In this document: positions 1 through 8,987 of the stretch, piece after piece | How positions within the stretch are numbered: position 1 is the stretch's first letter | Layout: each line of letters begins with the position of its first letter | Source of the DNA: Pseudomaricurvus alcaniphilus | Lineage (GTDB): Bacteria; Pseudomonadota; Gammaproteobacteria; Pseudomonadales; Cellvibrionaceae | Direction of reading: 5' to 3' | NCBI RefSeq assembly: GCF_011440395.1 | Contig: NZ_JAAOIX010000001.1 | Span: 1,408,830 to 1,472,829 of the forward strand | Length of the DNA: 64,000 nucleotides | Translations under genes and position numbers: made by a program | The notes under the pieces: model-generated | Databases searched by the model: none | The model's input: only the letters and a program-made list of their open reading frames with translations | What the model was told of the DNA's origin: nothing

Positions 1-2405
1 TCGGCTTGCCGGCGTGGCCGTCTCGCATCGCTGGAGGACACCTCATACTGGCGGACATCATTGATGTTGTCGTTATTGGTATCCACTTCCACAATACCGG
101 AGCGAATGGAATTGTCCTGGCCCTGCTCGGGATCCTGCCAAACGATACTGCCCTGCAGGCGCAATCCTTCGGCAAAATCAGGCGTCCAGCTACCTTCGAT
201 CTCTACCCCCACATTGGTCAGGTCACGACGGAAGGTGTCGCGCACCTTGGGACAGTTTGGCGGCGCAGGGATGGAACTACAGGCAACGTTACCCGTACCA
301 GTGGCACTGAGATCGTCCAGCAGCGGCCCCAGGTTTTCCTTCGCCTTAAAATCGATGGCGAATACGGAAACCGTCATATCGAGGGTATCGGTACCGAAGC
401 GAACACCACCTTCCAGCTGGGTAATGGACTCGGTCAGGTCACCGCGAGCGGTTTCACCTGTGGTCGGGCTGGTAGCCGGGCCACCAAAAATGTAGTCCTC
501 AAAACCGGGCAGACGGAAAGACTCGGCAAAACTGCCGTAAATGGATACATCGCCCAGGGTATCGTGGTTTTCCAGCAATATATAGTTGGCACCGAATGAC
601 CAACCGACATCATCGTAGGATTCAGACGCAAACTGGGGCTTACCATCCGGCACATTGACGAAGTTGTCGGCCAGGGTATCGTCGGTCGAACCCACCACCA
701 CATCATTGGGGGTAAAGTCGTTAGAAGAGTTGCCCGGGTCAAAGGAGTTGGTGGTAACCCGATCCACTTCCAGCTCCTGCCAGCGGGCGCCGAAATCCAG
801 TTTCAGGCGACCTTCCAGCAAGCTGACGTGGTCGAGGAAATACAGGGCCCGGGTCTTCATGTTGGAATTTGCACCGAGACCGAAGAGGGCCGGCTGGTCA
901 ACGCCACCAGTGGAAATAGACGGACCGACTTGCTGCTCCGCGGCGTCCACGGCGTACAGATCGACCAAACGGGCGTCTTCATTGATATCACTCCAGGCGC
1001 TGGCGAACACTGAAGACACATCATAGGTAAAGATGCTGGTATAAGCGCCAAACGTCAGGTCGTGGGTGGTGGAGCCCAGCTCAAAGCTATTGGTCAGGCG
1101 GAAGTCGCCGGTAAAACTGGTGGCATCAACCTTGGCCCAAACCGGAATGTTGTGAGCCAGCACTGAGGGTGCTTCCACCGCAGTGGACAAATCGGTGCCA
1201 GTCACGGTGTCGGCGAAGTAAGCCTTGACCTGGGTAGCCGCGCTGTAGTCGATACCGTTAGTCGGATCTGCAGTCAAATCCTGGAGACGATTAAACTGGT
1301 CGTTTTGCAGCTTGCTGGTTTCCGTCGGCGGATCGTTGAACAGCGCATTGAAACCGCTGAACCCGGAGGTGTAACGCAGACCGGACTCCAGCCTCCAGCC
1401 GTCGCCGAAATCCTTGCCAAACTTGGCGGTAAATATATTGAACTCAGGGTTGATACCGTCGGTAATATCCAACTGCCGGCGACCGCCATCGGCGTCGTAC
1501 AGGTTATAGTAGCTGGTAGCCGGCGCCTGCAAAGTGCCGTCACTAAAATCTACGCCCAGGCTCTGCACGTCACCGGGATCGATCTCAAACGGGTTGCCAT
1601 CGGTGCCGGGTGCCCGGGTGTTGGCGATCCGGTAAGGAATGTTCTGGTAGAAGATGGTTTTATCCCTGATCACATGCGCCTGCACCATAAGTTCGGTGCT
1701 GTTGTCGTCGCTGGTGTAGAGCAGGTTAGCGCGAAACTGGCCGCCATTGTTGCCGGTATAGCCCGGGTCACGAACCCCATCGGACACCCGGTAGAAGCCG
1801 CCCATGGCGTAGGTCAGGTTGTCATTGATGGGGCCGCCGAGCCAAAAGTCGTTTCTGACATGACCCCAGTCTCCCACCTCCAGCTTGTAACCGCCCTCGA
1901 ATTCCTGGCCGCCGGTGCGAGTAATGTAGTTAACCGCCGCGCCCAGGGCGTTGGAATAGAGAATGCCACCGGGGCCGCCTTTTACGGCTTCGACGCTTTG
2001 GGTCATCAAGTCGGTCTTGATAAAGACGTCGTTGTTCATAAACGGTGCTTCCGGCTCTTCAAAGGCCGGCAAGCCGTCCAGCAGGTTGGGTACATAGCGA
2101 TAACCACCGGCCTGTGGCAGGCCCCGCACCAGCACGTTGTTGTGGGTTTCACCGGCGCTACCGCCTTCAGGGAAAAAGCCCGGGATATTGCCCAGCAAAT
2201 CGGCCGTACCCATGGGTGCCAACTGCTTCATGTCTTCCGCGGAGATGGTGTTGATGGAGAAGGTCGCATCGAATTTTTTGGTGTCCTGGGTAACACCCGT
2301 GACAATGACCTCTTCGATCGATTCGGTCTTTGCCACTGCACCAGCCGATGCCATGGAGAGCAGGGCAATAGCGGTAGCGAGTCTGTTGCGTTGGTATTTT
2401 TTCAT
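1..2405 (-). CDS. TonB-dependent outer-membrane receptor, C-terminal end outside the window
   Basis: The reading frame stays open from the ATG at 2405 to the first base of the window, giving about 800 residues without a stop, so the gene continues to the left. The protein starts MKKYQRN and has a hydrophobic export signal ending in AVA near residue 25. A TonB-box-like SIEEVIVTG follows, then a plug domain (LVRGLPQAGGYRY) and long beta-barrel sequence with alternating aromatic residues. The family moves large substrates across the outer membrane using TonB energy. It lies just downstream of the GH32 gene on the same strand and next to a sucrose symporter, so a sucrose or fructo-oligosaccharide ligand is a reasonable inference. 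The ligand cannot be read from sequence. Confidence 0.9.
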   Translation of the reverse strand, partial: MKKYQRNRLATAIALLSMASAGAVAKTESIEEVIVTGVTQDTKKFDATFSINTISAEDMKQLAPMGTADLLGNIPGFFPEGGSAGETHNNVLVRGLPQAGGYRYVPNLLDGLPAFEEPEAPFMNNDVFIKTDLMTQSVEAVKGGPGGILYSNALGAAVNYITRTGGQEFEGGYKLEVGDWGHVRNDFWLGGPINDNLTYAMGGFYRVSDGVRDPGYTGNNGGQFRANLLYTSDDNSTELMVQAHVIRDKTIFYQNIPYRIANTRAPGTDGNPFEIDPGDVQSLGVDFSDGTLQAPATSYYNLYDADGGRRQLDITDGINPEFNIFTAKFGKDFGDGWRLESGLRYTSGFSGFNALFNDPPTETSKLQNDQFNRLQDLTADPTNGIDYSAATQVKAYFADTVTGTDLSTAVEAPSVLAHNIPVWAKVDATSFTGDFRLTNSFELGSTTHDLTFGAYTSIFTYDVSSVFASAWSDINEDARLVDLYAVDAAEQQVGPSISTGGVDQPALFGLGANSNMKTRALYFLDHVSLLEGRLKLDFGARWQELEVDRVTTNSFDPGNSSNDFTPNDVVVGSTDDTLADNFVNVPDGKPQFASESYDDVGWSFGANYILLENHDTLGDVSIYGSFAESFRLPGFEDYIFGGPATSPTTGETARGDLTESITQLEGGVRFGTDTLDMTVSVFAIDFKAKENLGPLLDDLSATGTGNVACSSIPAPPNCPKVRDTFRRDLTNVGVEIEGSWTPDFAEGLRLQGSIVWQDPEQGQDNSIRSGIVEVDTNNDNINDVRQYEVSSSDARRPRRQA

Positions 2406-2458
2406 AATTTCACCTTATTTTTATCACTGATTAAACGGGATTACGTGCCGTACAAAGT

Positions 2459-2497
2459 ACTTATTGGGCTAACTTATTGAGTCAACTTATTGAGCTA
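2459..2497. repeat. Three tandem 13-base repeats upstream of the receptor gene
   Basis: The unit ACTTATTGRGYYA occurs three times end to end (2459-2471, 2472-2484, 2485-2497), directly upstream of the receptor start at 2405. The rest of the 321-base gap (2406-2726) holds AT-rich sequence suitable for a promoter and no gene that I can see. The repeats could bind a regulator or be a simple duplication. Their 13-base spacing does not match one helical turn. Confidence 0.6.
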
Positions 2498-2720
2498 ACT
2501 TTCAGGTCCAAATTTTATATCAAAATGTCTATCGTTGTACATTTTAAGCCGCGAAAAATCCCGATCACTGACAATACACGGGAGGTTTTAATTTAGTGGT
2601 GTGCTCTACCGTTATGACTAACGGTGGACAAAATTTACTATTCCCTGTTCAATATGTCAACACCTGGCCGCAAAAATCAACTACCCACCCTTTGCGAGCA
2701 GGTAGCCTATGCCGCTATAA

Positions 2721-2740
2721 GCAGCATCACCAGATGCTGC
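2721..2740. terminator. Perfect 8-bp hairpin over the GH32 stop codon
   Basis: GCAGCATC, a four-base loop (ACCA) and GATGCTGC form a perfect stem that spans the stop codon of the GH32 gene. No T-run follows on the minus strand, so it is a weak terminator candidate. It could instead be an mRNA-processing or attenuation hairpin between the GH32 gene and the receptor gene. Confidence 0.35.
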
Positions 2741-4208
2741 GCAACTCGCTTATCGCCACTCTCTCGAGCAACAAAGCGGTATTGCCGTCCAGTGGCGACA
2801 ACTGCAATTGGTCCAGCGGCGCCCGGGAAAAGTACAAGGCGGTCAGCAGACTGCGGCCGTCGCTGCTAAATATTTCGAGCGACGAGGCGTCTTTAAGTAT
2901 CCGCAACCCAACAGCAGAATCACCTGCCGGCTGCAGCGGTGCTACCTGCTTGCGCATATACCCATCGTGCACCGCCATCTGGTGTGCGGTGGCACTGCGG
3001 TCGATGCTGAGCTCGCCGGCCGCGGCATCGAACTGGAGCAGCAACTGCTCACCGCCGGCATTGGCAAAACACAACTGCCAGCTGCTCGCCTGGCCGCCAC
3101 CGTTGGCGATCGCCAATTCCACATCCAGCGTATCCGCCAGGGGCGCGGTGGCCAGGGACTGGCGTCGTTCGACCAACATGTCTCGCACCTCGACCGCAGC
3201 CCCGCACCGCAGCGATGCCAGTTCGGCAACAGGCGCGGCGCTAAGACACAGGCCGTGCGCCGCCGGCAACAACTTCAACTCCCGCGGCACAGTCATGGCG
3301 CCACGCCAGGGCGCAGTGGGCACATGATTGGCGTACAGCCAGTTACTCATCCAGGCAATCATAATCCGGCGCTCATCACCCTGGGGCATACTGCTCCAGG
3401 TCACCCCGGCGTAATTGTCGGTACCGTAATCCAGCCAGCGTACCTCGTCGTCATCCGCGTGGAAATGTTCACCGTCGAAATCGCCGATAAAATACTGGGT
3501 GGCCGAACCGCCATTGGGGCCACCCGGGTTGATGGACAGCAGCAGCACCCATTTGCTGAGTTCCGAGTCACCCACCGGCAGTGGAAACAGATCCGGGCAC
3601 TCCCACACACCGCCCATGGCGCCGGCGCTAAAACTCGAGCAATAGCGCCAGTCTTTTAGGTTGGCAGAGCGAAAGATTTGCACCTCGCGCCCCGCTGCCA
3701 ACACCATGACCCAGCCCTGCTGCTGCTCGCACCAGAATACCTTGGGGTCGCGAAAGTCTTCGAGGTCCGGGTTTTCCAGTACCGGGTTGTGGGCGTACAT
3801 TTGCCAGTTATCGCCGCCATCGACACTGTACGCCAGACTCTGCACTTGTCGATTCCACTTGGAACTGTGGGTAAACATGGCCACCAGCGGCGGGTGCTCG
3901 CCCTGCTGCAAGCCGGTGGTATTGTGCCAATCCACCACTGCACTGCCAGAATAGATATAGCCCAACCCCTCAGGTTCGGCGTGCAAGGCGACAGGCCGCT
4001 CCTCCCAGTGCAGCAGATCGCGACTGGTGGCGTGGCCCCAATGCATATTTGACCACGCCTTGTCGGAGGGGTTGTATTGGTAAAACAGGTGATAGAGGCC
4101 GTTGTAGTAGAGCATGCCATTGGGGTCATTGATCCAGTTTTCACGGGGAGAAAAGTGAAACTGTGGGCGATGGTGCTCACGGTAACAGGGCTTGGGGGGT
4201 ATAGACAC
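2727..4208 (-). CDS. GH32 sucrose hydrolase (beta-fructofuranosidase)
   Basis: Cytoplasmic glycoside hydrolase family 32 enzyme that splits sucrose or short fructo-oligosaccharides into glucose and fructose. The three diagnostic motifs are present: WINDPNG with the nucleophile Asp near residue 28, FRDPKVFW (RDP) near 153-155, and WECPDLFP with the acid/base Glu near 203. The C-terminal third is the usual beta-sandwich. About 493 residues matches the CscA/SacA size. There is no signal peptide. The start is uncertain: the longest frame begins at a TTG at 4265 inside an operator-like repeat, so I chose the GTG at 4208, which has AGAG upstream; the GTG at 4220 is an alternative. It is divergent from the LacI-type regulator, and no fructokinase gene is visible nearby. 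Confidence 0.9.
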   Translation of the reverse strand: MSIPPKPCYREHHRPQFHFSPRENWINDPNGMLYYNGLYHLFYQYNPSDKAWSNMHWGHATSRDLLHWEERPVALHAEPEGLGYIYSGSAVVDWHNTTGLQQGEHPPLVAMFTHSSKWNRQVQSLAYSVDGGDNWQMYAHNPVLENPDLEDFRDPKVFWCEQQQGWVMVLAAGREVQIFRSANLKDWRYCSSFSAGAMGGVWECPDLFPLPVGDSELSKWVLLLSINPGGPNGGSATQYFIGDFDGEHFHADDDEVRWLDYGTDNYAGVTWSSMPQGDERRIMIAWMSNWLYANHVPTAPWRGAMTVPRELKLLPAAHGLCLSAAPVAELASLRCGAAVEVRDMLVERRQSLATAPLADTLDVELAIANGGGQASSWQLCFANAGGEQLLLQFDAAAGELSIDRSATAHQMAVHDGYMRKQVAPLQPAGDSAVGLRILKDASSLEIFSSDGRSLLTALYFSRAPLDQLQLSPLDGNTALLLERVAISELRSIW

Positions 4209-4250
4209 GATAACTCTCACTCTTTGTAGGCCCGGCAGTATGGCTTTTAC

Positions 4251-4286
4251 TGGGCACAATGCCAAAAATCAATGGGCATAATGCCA
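4251..4286. promoter_or_regulatory. Two copies of a TGGGCAYAATGCCA operator-like site
   Basis: TGGGCACAATGCCA (4251-4264) and TGGGCATAATGCCA (4273-4286) start 22 bases apart, two helical turns, between the GH32 gene and the divergent lacI-type gene. The core of the second, GGCATAATGCC, is a perfect palindrome; the first has one broken pair. Paired short palindromes between a LacI-type gene and its target are the usual operator layout. I infer that the regulator at 4408 binds here. Confidence 0.6.
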
Positions 4287-4407
4287 CAAATGTCTTTCGT
4301 TGGACAGCACTCTGTGATAAGGTTCCCACCGCAACTGCAGGCTATATTGACACTGAAAACAACAGCCTTAATCATCCAGCCCTCTAATAATCCAGACCCA
4401 ATAATAG

Positions 4408-5481
4408 ATGGAGCAGCCAGTGGCAACCATAAACGATGTAGCTGAACTTGCCGGCGTATCGGTCAAAACCGTATCCCGCTATCTGTCTGGCTTTGAAGGC
4501 ATCAGCGCAAAAACCGTCGCCCGGATAGAAAAGGCCACTACCGAACTTGAGTATTTTCCATCTGCCGCCGCCAGGTCCCTGCGCGGACAGACTACCGGCA
4601 TCGTCAGCCTGATCGCGGATAACCTGACCACCTCCCCGTTCGCGGCGGATATCGTCAAGGGCGTCCACGCGGTGTGCGAAAAAAACGACAAGCTGTTACT
4701 GATCGGCGAAACCGGTGAAAACCAGAAGACTTTTGAAAAACTGGTTGACCGTTTCCGCCAGCAAAAAACCGAAGCCATCATTACCGCCGCCTCGCACCAC
4801 AAGACCATACACATCACCCAGAGCTTTGAGCAGTGCCCTCTGGTACTGGTTAACTGCTTTGACGACCAGCGCAAGTACCCGTCCATTGTACCCGACGACC
4901 GCCAGGGCTCTTACGACCTGACCCGTCGCCTGTTGGCGCTGGGCCACAAGAATATTGCCTTTGTTATGCTGCCCGAGGACATGGTCGCCACCCGCTTACG
5001 ACGCCAGGGCTTTGAAGAGGCCATGCACGAAGCCGGCGCAGAGATCAACCCAAAATGGATGATCTATTCCACTGTGAGACGTCCACCCGACACCCTGCAA
5101 TGGCTGCGTTCGGTGCTGGAAACCATGCTGGCGCCGAGAAAGCGACCCACCGCCATCCTCTGCGGCAATGACAAGATGGCGTTCCGGATGCTGATGCAAC
5201 TGCACGCCATGGGCCTTGAAGTACCCAAGGATGTGTCAGTGGTCGGCTACGACGATTTCAGGTTGATATCCGAGAGCACCGTGCCCGGACTGACCACCGC
5301 AGCCCTGCCCTACTACCAAATGGGTGTGCGCGCCGCCGAACTGGCACTGAGCCTTACCACCAGCAAAGCACGCCCTGGAGCTATCGAGGCAATACATTGT
5401 GATCTGATAGTGCGCGACTCTGACCGCGCCTTACGGCGCAGAAAGACAACCAGAGAGTCAACTAAAGCGTCCCCCAGGTAA
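4408..5481 (+). CDS. LacI-family transcriptional regulator of the sucrose locus
   Basis: Repressor of 357 residues with an N-terminal LacI helix-turn-helix (ATINDVAELAGVSVKTVSRY, residues about 6-25), a hinge helix region ending near residue 60, and a periplasmic-binding-protein-like effector domain (VVGYDDFRLISES late in the protein). Family members usually leave the operator when they bind the sugar. Its position between the GH32 gene and the symporter makes it the likely CscR-type regulator of both. The ATG at 4408 has no strong ribosome site; the GTG at 4420 has GGAG six bases upstream and could be the true start. Both keep the DNA-binding domain intact. Confidence 0.9.
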   Translation: MEQPVATINDVAELAGVSVKTVSRYLSGFEGISAKTVARIEKATTELEYFPSAAARSLRGQTTGIVSLIADNLTTSPFAADIVKGVHAVCEKNDKLLLIGETGENQKTFEKLVDRFRQQKTEAIITAASHHKTIHITQSFEQCPLVLVNCFDDQRKYPSIVPDDRQGSYDLTRRLLALGHKNIAFVMLPEDMVATRLRRQGFEEAMHEAGAEINPKWMIYSTVRRPPDTLQWLRSVLETMLAPRKRPTAILCGNDKMAFRMLMQLHAMGLEVPKDVSVVGYDDFRLISESTVPGLTTAALPYYQMGVRAAELALSLTTSKARPGAIEAIHCDLIVRDSDRALRRRKTTRESTKASPR

Positions 5482-5546
5482 GCGCACTGTTAACAAAAAT
5501 CCGCATTTAACCCACATCGACCCGTTACCGGCCGAGGCACCTAACC

Positions 5547-6776
5547 ATGAGGCAGGAATCAATCCGCAATTACTGGCTGCTCAGCGGTGCTTTCTTTACC
5601 TTCTTCCTGACCTGGTCCTTTTGTTTCGCCTTGCTGCCCATTTGGCTGCACCAGGCCGTTGGGTTGAGCGGCGAGGCAACCGGAGTGATCTTCAGCGCCA
5701 ATGCTGCTGCAGCCCTGCTGATCATGCCCTGCTACGGTTTTGTCCAGGACAAGCTCGGACTCCGCAAACATTTGTTGCTGGTTATCGCTTGCCTGCTCTT
5801 GTTGTGCGGCCCTTTTTTTATCTACGTTTACAAGCCATTGTTACTGCATAATTTTTTCCTGGGAGCAGTCAGTGGCGGGCTGTTTTTCGGCCTCGTATTT
5901 TCTGCCGGCGTCGGCGCGCTGGAATCCTACATTGAACGGGTCAGCCGCATTACCGGGTTTGAATTCGGCAAGGCACGCATGTGGGGCTCACTGGGCTGGG
6001 CCGCCGCGTCGTTTGGAGCCGGTTACCTGTTCAACCTCAACCCCAATATCAACTTCTGGCTGGCCTCCGCCAGCGCTGCGGTATTCCTGGGGCTGATGCT
6101 GGCGGTGCGCACGACTAACGCCCCGCAGCCAGAAGACAATGAAGGTCACAAGGCCGGACAATTGCGCCCGGCCGATGCCCTGAGCCTGTTTCTCAGCCGC
6201 AAATTCTGGGCACTGGCAACGTTTGTGATGGGCGTGACCTGCATTTACGGGGTATACGACCAGCAGTTTGCGGTTTACTTCACCGCCCAGTTTGCTGACC
6301 GGGAAGTTGGCACCGCCATGTTTGGCTACCTCAACTCCTTGCAGGTGTTCCTCGAAGCCGGCGGCATGTTCCTGGCCCCCTGGCTGGTCAATCGCATCGG
6401 CGCCAAAAATGGCCTGGTATTGAGCGGCGTCATCATGGCGATACGCATGATAGGTTCCGGTTTCGCCGATGGCGCCGTCGAGATATCCATAATGAAATTG
6501 CTGCACGCGGTGGAATTGCCCATTCTGTTGGTGGCGTTGTTCAAGTACATTGCCGCCAACTTCGATCCCCGCCTGTCCGCCACCATCTACCTGGTTGGCT
6601 TTCTGTTTATGAGCCAGCTAGTGGCCGCCCTGCTCTCGGTCGTGGCGGGCATTATGTACGACCAATTGGGGTTTGCCCTGTCCTATAAAATCCTCGGCGC
6701 AATCGTGGCGTTTTTTGTGCTGCTCTCCCACTTCCTGCTCAGCAGCGATCTCACACCGTCTGCGTCACCAGGTTGA
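5547..6776 (+). CDS. Sucrose:H+ symporter, oligosaccharide:H+ symporter family
   Basis: Inner-membrane carrier of 409 residues in the LacY/CscB branch of the major facilitator superfamily. It opens with NYWLLSGAFFTFFLTWSF, close to the family's conserved start, and shows the cytoplasmic-loop motif QDKLGLRKH near residues 67-75 and GKARMWGSLGWA near 137-148. About twelve hydrophobic segments are visible. It would bring sucrose or a related disaccharide into the cytoplasm for the GH32 enzyme. It follows the LacI-type gene by 65 bases on the same strand, so they may be co-transcribed. Its last 26 bases overlap the end of the convergent membrane-protein gene. Confidence 0.9.
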   Translation: MRQESIRNYWLLSGAFFTFFLTWSFCFALLPIWLHQAVGLSGEATGVIFSANAAAALLIMPCYGFVQDKLGLRKHLLLVIACLLLLCGPFFIYVYKPLLLHNFFLGAVSGGLFFGLVFSAGVGALESYIERVSRITGFEFGKARMWGSLGWAAASFGAGYLFNLNPNINFWLASASAAVFLGLMLAVRTTNAPQPEDNEGHKAGQLRPADALSLFLSRKFWALATFVMGVTCIYGVYDQQFAVYFTAQFADREVGTAMFGYLNSLQVFLEAGGMFLAPWLVNRIGAKNGLVLSGVIMAIRMIGSGFADGAVEISIMKLLHAVELPILLVALFKYIAANFDPRLSATIYLVGFLFMSQLVAALLSVVAGIMYDQLGFALSYKILGAIVAFFVLLSHFLLSSDLTPSASPG

Positions 6777-7722
6777 ACACGGTACCCATCACCCCCGGCA
6801 GTATGGGCATCATAACCGCCGTTATCTTGGGCCAGTGCTCGTGCAAAAACTGGCGCGGACTGGCACTGGCGTCGGGCACCGCCTGGGTGGCGTCGCTCTT
6901 GCGCAAATCCTGGTAGTACCACTGCAACCACAGGCAGGCGGCCAGGTAGCTGGCAGCGAGCAGCAGGCTGGCCAAAACGCCGGCCACCAGGCTGATGGTG
7001 GGTGCCAGCTGCAACACCTTGTCGCGCTCTTCTGCCACCAGCAAGCAGGCGGCCAGGCGGTACATCTCCGTGGCCTGGGCAATCCATACCAGCAAAAATG
7101 CCGCCGCGCAGTACATGACGCGAGTGACGGCGCGCATCTGTCGCCCAGGGTCCCGCTCGTGCACGCCCGGCACCAGCAGCAGGGATATCACCGCCATGAT
7201 GGCCACCAGATTGAGATAGGCCAGGGCATTGTTCCAGCTGGCCAGCTCTAACAGGCCTTGCCCCACCAGTTGCAGGTGGCGCAGCAGGTGGATAAAGGAC
7301 ATCAGGGGTATCTCGCGCACTACCGCCGTGTGGTAGAGAGCCGCCAGGGTCGCGACCAGCAACAGGAAAAACAGCGTATAGGTAGCGTTGCGCAGGGCCC
7401 GCGAACACTGGGCGAATGCCCGCTGCAGCCGAAAGATACAGAAGCCCAGGGTCACCAGCCCCACCAGCCAGTAGAAATAACTCAGCGCCAGCCATTTGAG
7501 CCCGGTCTCGGCGATCAGGGTTGACGCCGCCAGGTCGATGGCATCGGGATAATCCTGCAAGGGGGTGAAATCACGCAAGGGCAGGCGCGGCGAATCGGAC
7601 TCGACAATCTGCGTCAGAAAAGCCAGCACCAGCAACAACAGGATCACCGCCAGCAGCGGACAGCCGCAGCCCAGGTAATAGCGCCAGGGAGTTTTGCCAT
7701 GCACCGTGCCGTTCACTTGCAC
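6751..7722 (-). CDS. Uncharacterised multi-pass membrane protein
   Basis: I do not recognise a family. The 323-residue product has about seven or eight hydrophobic stretches (for example LLAVILLLLVLAFL near residue 25, LFFLLLVATLAALY near 115, and LVAGVLASLLLAASYLAACL near 245), so it is an inner-membrane protein. Between the first two lies a longer extracytoplasmic segment. There are no obvious catalytic motifs. The 3' end overlaps the end of the convergent symporter gene by 26 bases, which is tolerated in compact genomes. It is followed upstream by the DUF3108 gene on the same strand, with 136 bases between them, so a shared transcript is possible. Confidence 0.7.
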   Translation of the reverse strand: MQVNGTVHGKTPWRYYLGCGCPLLAVILLLLVLAFLTQIVESDSPRLPLRDFTPLQDYPDAIDLAASTLIAETGLKWLALSYFYWLVGLVTLGFCIFRLQRAFAQCSRALRNATYTLFFLLLVATLAALYHTAVVREIPLMSFIHLLRHLQLVGQGLLELASWNNALAYLNLVAIMAVISLLLVPGVHERDPGRQMRAVTRVMYCAAAFLLVWIAQATEMYRLAACLLVAEERDKVLQLAPTISLVAGVLASLLLAASYLAACLWLQWYYQDLRKSDATQAVPDASASPRQFLHEHWPKITAVMMPILPGVMGTVFNLVTQTV

Positions 7723-7747
7723 TCGTCTGCTTGCTCCTGTTTCTTGT

Positions 7748-7823
7748 TCTTATTGCTTGAACCTGCTGCCTAATCCTACTGCCTTCTCCTACTGCCGGCT
7801 TTTGTTGCCTGCTCTTATTGCTT
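7748..7823. repeat. Pyrimidine-rich stretch with short direct repeats
   Basis: In the gap between the DUF3108 gene and the membrane-protein gene, TCCTACTGCC occurs at 7774-7783 and 7787-7796 (13-base period), and TCTTATTGCTT occurs at 7748-7758 and 7813-7823. On the coding strand it is purine-rich. It looks like local slippage duplication; no function is evident. Confidence 0.5.
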
Positions 7824-7858
7824 AAGGGTGCTGCTGCGCCGACCAGTAATGGCCGCGC

Positions 7859-8623
7859 TCAACACTGGGGTACCGCTTCGTCGCTGCCTTCATCCACCGC
7901 CTCAATGAGCGGCAGCTCTAGCAACTGCAGCACCACGTCATCCAGCTCGATTTTTACCGGCACCCAGTGCTGCTCAGGTGCCAGCCACAACGCACTGCCG
8001 GGGGCCGTTTCGCTGTCTTGCGTGCCAGCCCTCTCGCTTACCACCTGCACCACCCGCAGCCCCGGCAAGCGGGTATCGGTGGCCACCTCGCCGTTATAGC
8101 GCAAGGTGTAGTGGGCCAGCTTGCCGCGCTCGATAACAGCGGCACCGGACTCACTGCCCGGCAGCTGTTTGGGCGCGGCGTCGATAATTGCCACCTGCAC
8201 CGACAGCGTATCCCAGGTCGGCCATTGCAGCGGCACTACCCGGGGCTCCGGGCTGTCGCCGCGGAGGGTGCTCGCGCTCGCGGCGGGCCAATCAAACGTG
8301 GTGTCGACGCGGTACTTGTCGCTGCCGCTGTCGGTGTGCCGGTATTGGCGCGGGTAGAGCTTGCCGCCCTCGATCGCTATGATACTGCAATCGTAGAACT
8401 GGCGACGGTAAAACGACCAGCGAATCTGGCTGCGGCTGGTGTAGCGGATATGCTGCGCAAATCGCTCCAGCCGCACAGTGGCCTCCGCACTGACATCGAA
8501 CAGCAGAACCCGCTTGCTGCCGCCGTAATGGGCGGTAAAAGGTTGTGGCAGGTCGTCCGCCGCCAGCGGCTGGATTCCACTAGAGGCAAGCAGGAGAATG
8601 GCGGCTTTATGAAAGAGTCGCAT
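7859..8623 (-). CDS. DUF3108 domain-containing periplasmic protein
   Basis: The 254-residue protein begins MRLFHKAAILLLASSG and has an export signal ending at about PLAAD (residue 22). The mature part starts with the DUF3108 pattern: FTAHYGGSKRVLLFDVSAEA, then RYTSRSQIRWSFYRRQFYDC and QYRHTDSGSDKYRVDTTFDW, and ends with a section resembling LWLAPEQHWVPVKIEL. This beta-rich family is widespread in proteobacteria, is thought to sit in the periplasm, and has no firmly established reaction. The assignment to the family is solid; the function is unknown. Confidence 0.8.
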   Translation of the reverse strand: MRLFHKAAILLLASSGIQPLAADDLPQPFTAHYGGSKRVLLFDVSAEATVRLERFAQHIRYTSRSQIRWSFYRRQFYDCSIIAIEGGKLYPRQYRHTDSGSDKYRVDTTFDWPAASASTLRGDSPEPRVVPLQWPTWDTLSVQVAIIDAAPKQLPGSESGAAVIERGKLAHYTLRYNGEVATDTRLPGLRVVQVVSERAGTQDSETAPGSALWLAPEQHWVPVKIELDDVVLQLLELPLIEAVDEGSDEAVPQC

Positions 8624-8882
8624 GGGGGCTTATGGTTATCACTGCAAGAGCGAGCTGGCCTTGCGGAGTTCTTTCAGCACGATCACCCCATCCAGGTGTT
8701 CCATAGACGCTTGAACTATCCATTATTTATTATCCTTGCGCCTGCAGAGCATGCCGCAGGCTTGCTCACAGGGGCCTTTGGATTGCCACAATATCCAATC
8801 TCTGTTCTTCTTATTGTAATCCTTTCAAAGCAAAGCAGTCAGTGTCATTGCTTTACACCGTCCTGTCATAAACAACCATAAA

Positions 8883-8898
8883 AATGTCAATATCGCCA
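8883..8898. promoter_or_regulatory. Copy 1 of a 16-base motif shared with the AraC gene promoter
   Basis: AATGTCAATATCGCCA lies 90-105 bases upstream of the nitronate monooxygenase start and is repeated exactly at 11038-11053 upstream of the neighbouring AraC-type gene. Both copies are in non-coding DNA. The rest of the 364-base gap 8624-8987 contains no gene that I can support; just before the start codon there are three TACCGA-like hexamers. Confidence 0.5.
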
Positions 8899-8987
8899 CT
8901 ATCGCACCTAGCGGCGGTTTTCTACACTGGTACTCGTTGCGATCACCTTACCGAGCACTTTACCGAACACACTACCGAGGACAGCCG

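Noticed and set aside
1305..2480. Long open frame of 391 codons on the plus strand opposite the first receptor gene
   Set aside because: It lies antisense to a clear TonB receptor, has no recognisable domain and no ribosome site. It is a codon-bias shadow.
7557..7790. CRISPR-like look of the short repeats near 7.75 kb and elsewhere
   Set aside because: Repeat units are 10-13 bases with no regular spacers and no cas genes in the window.
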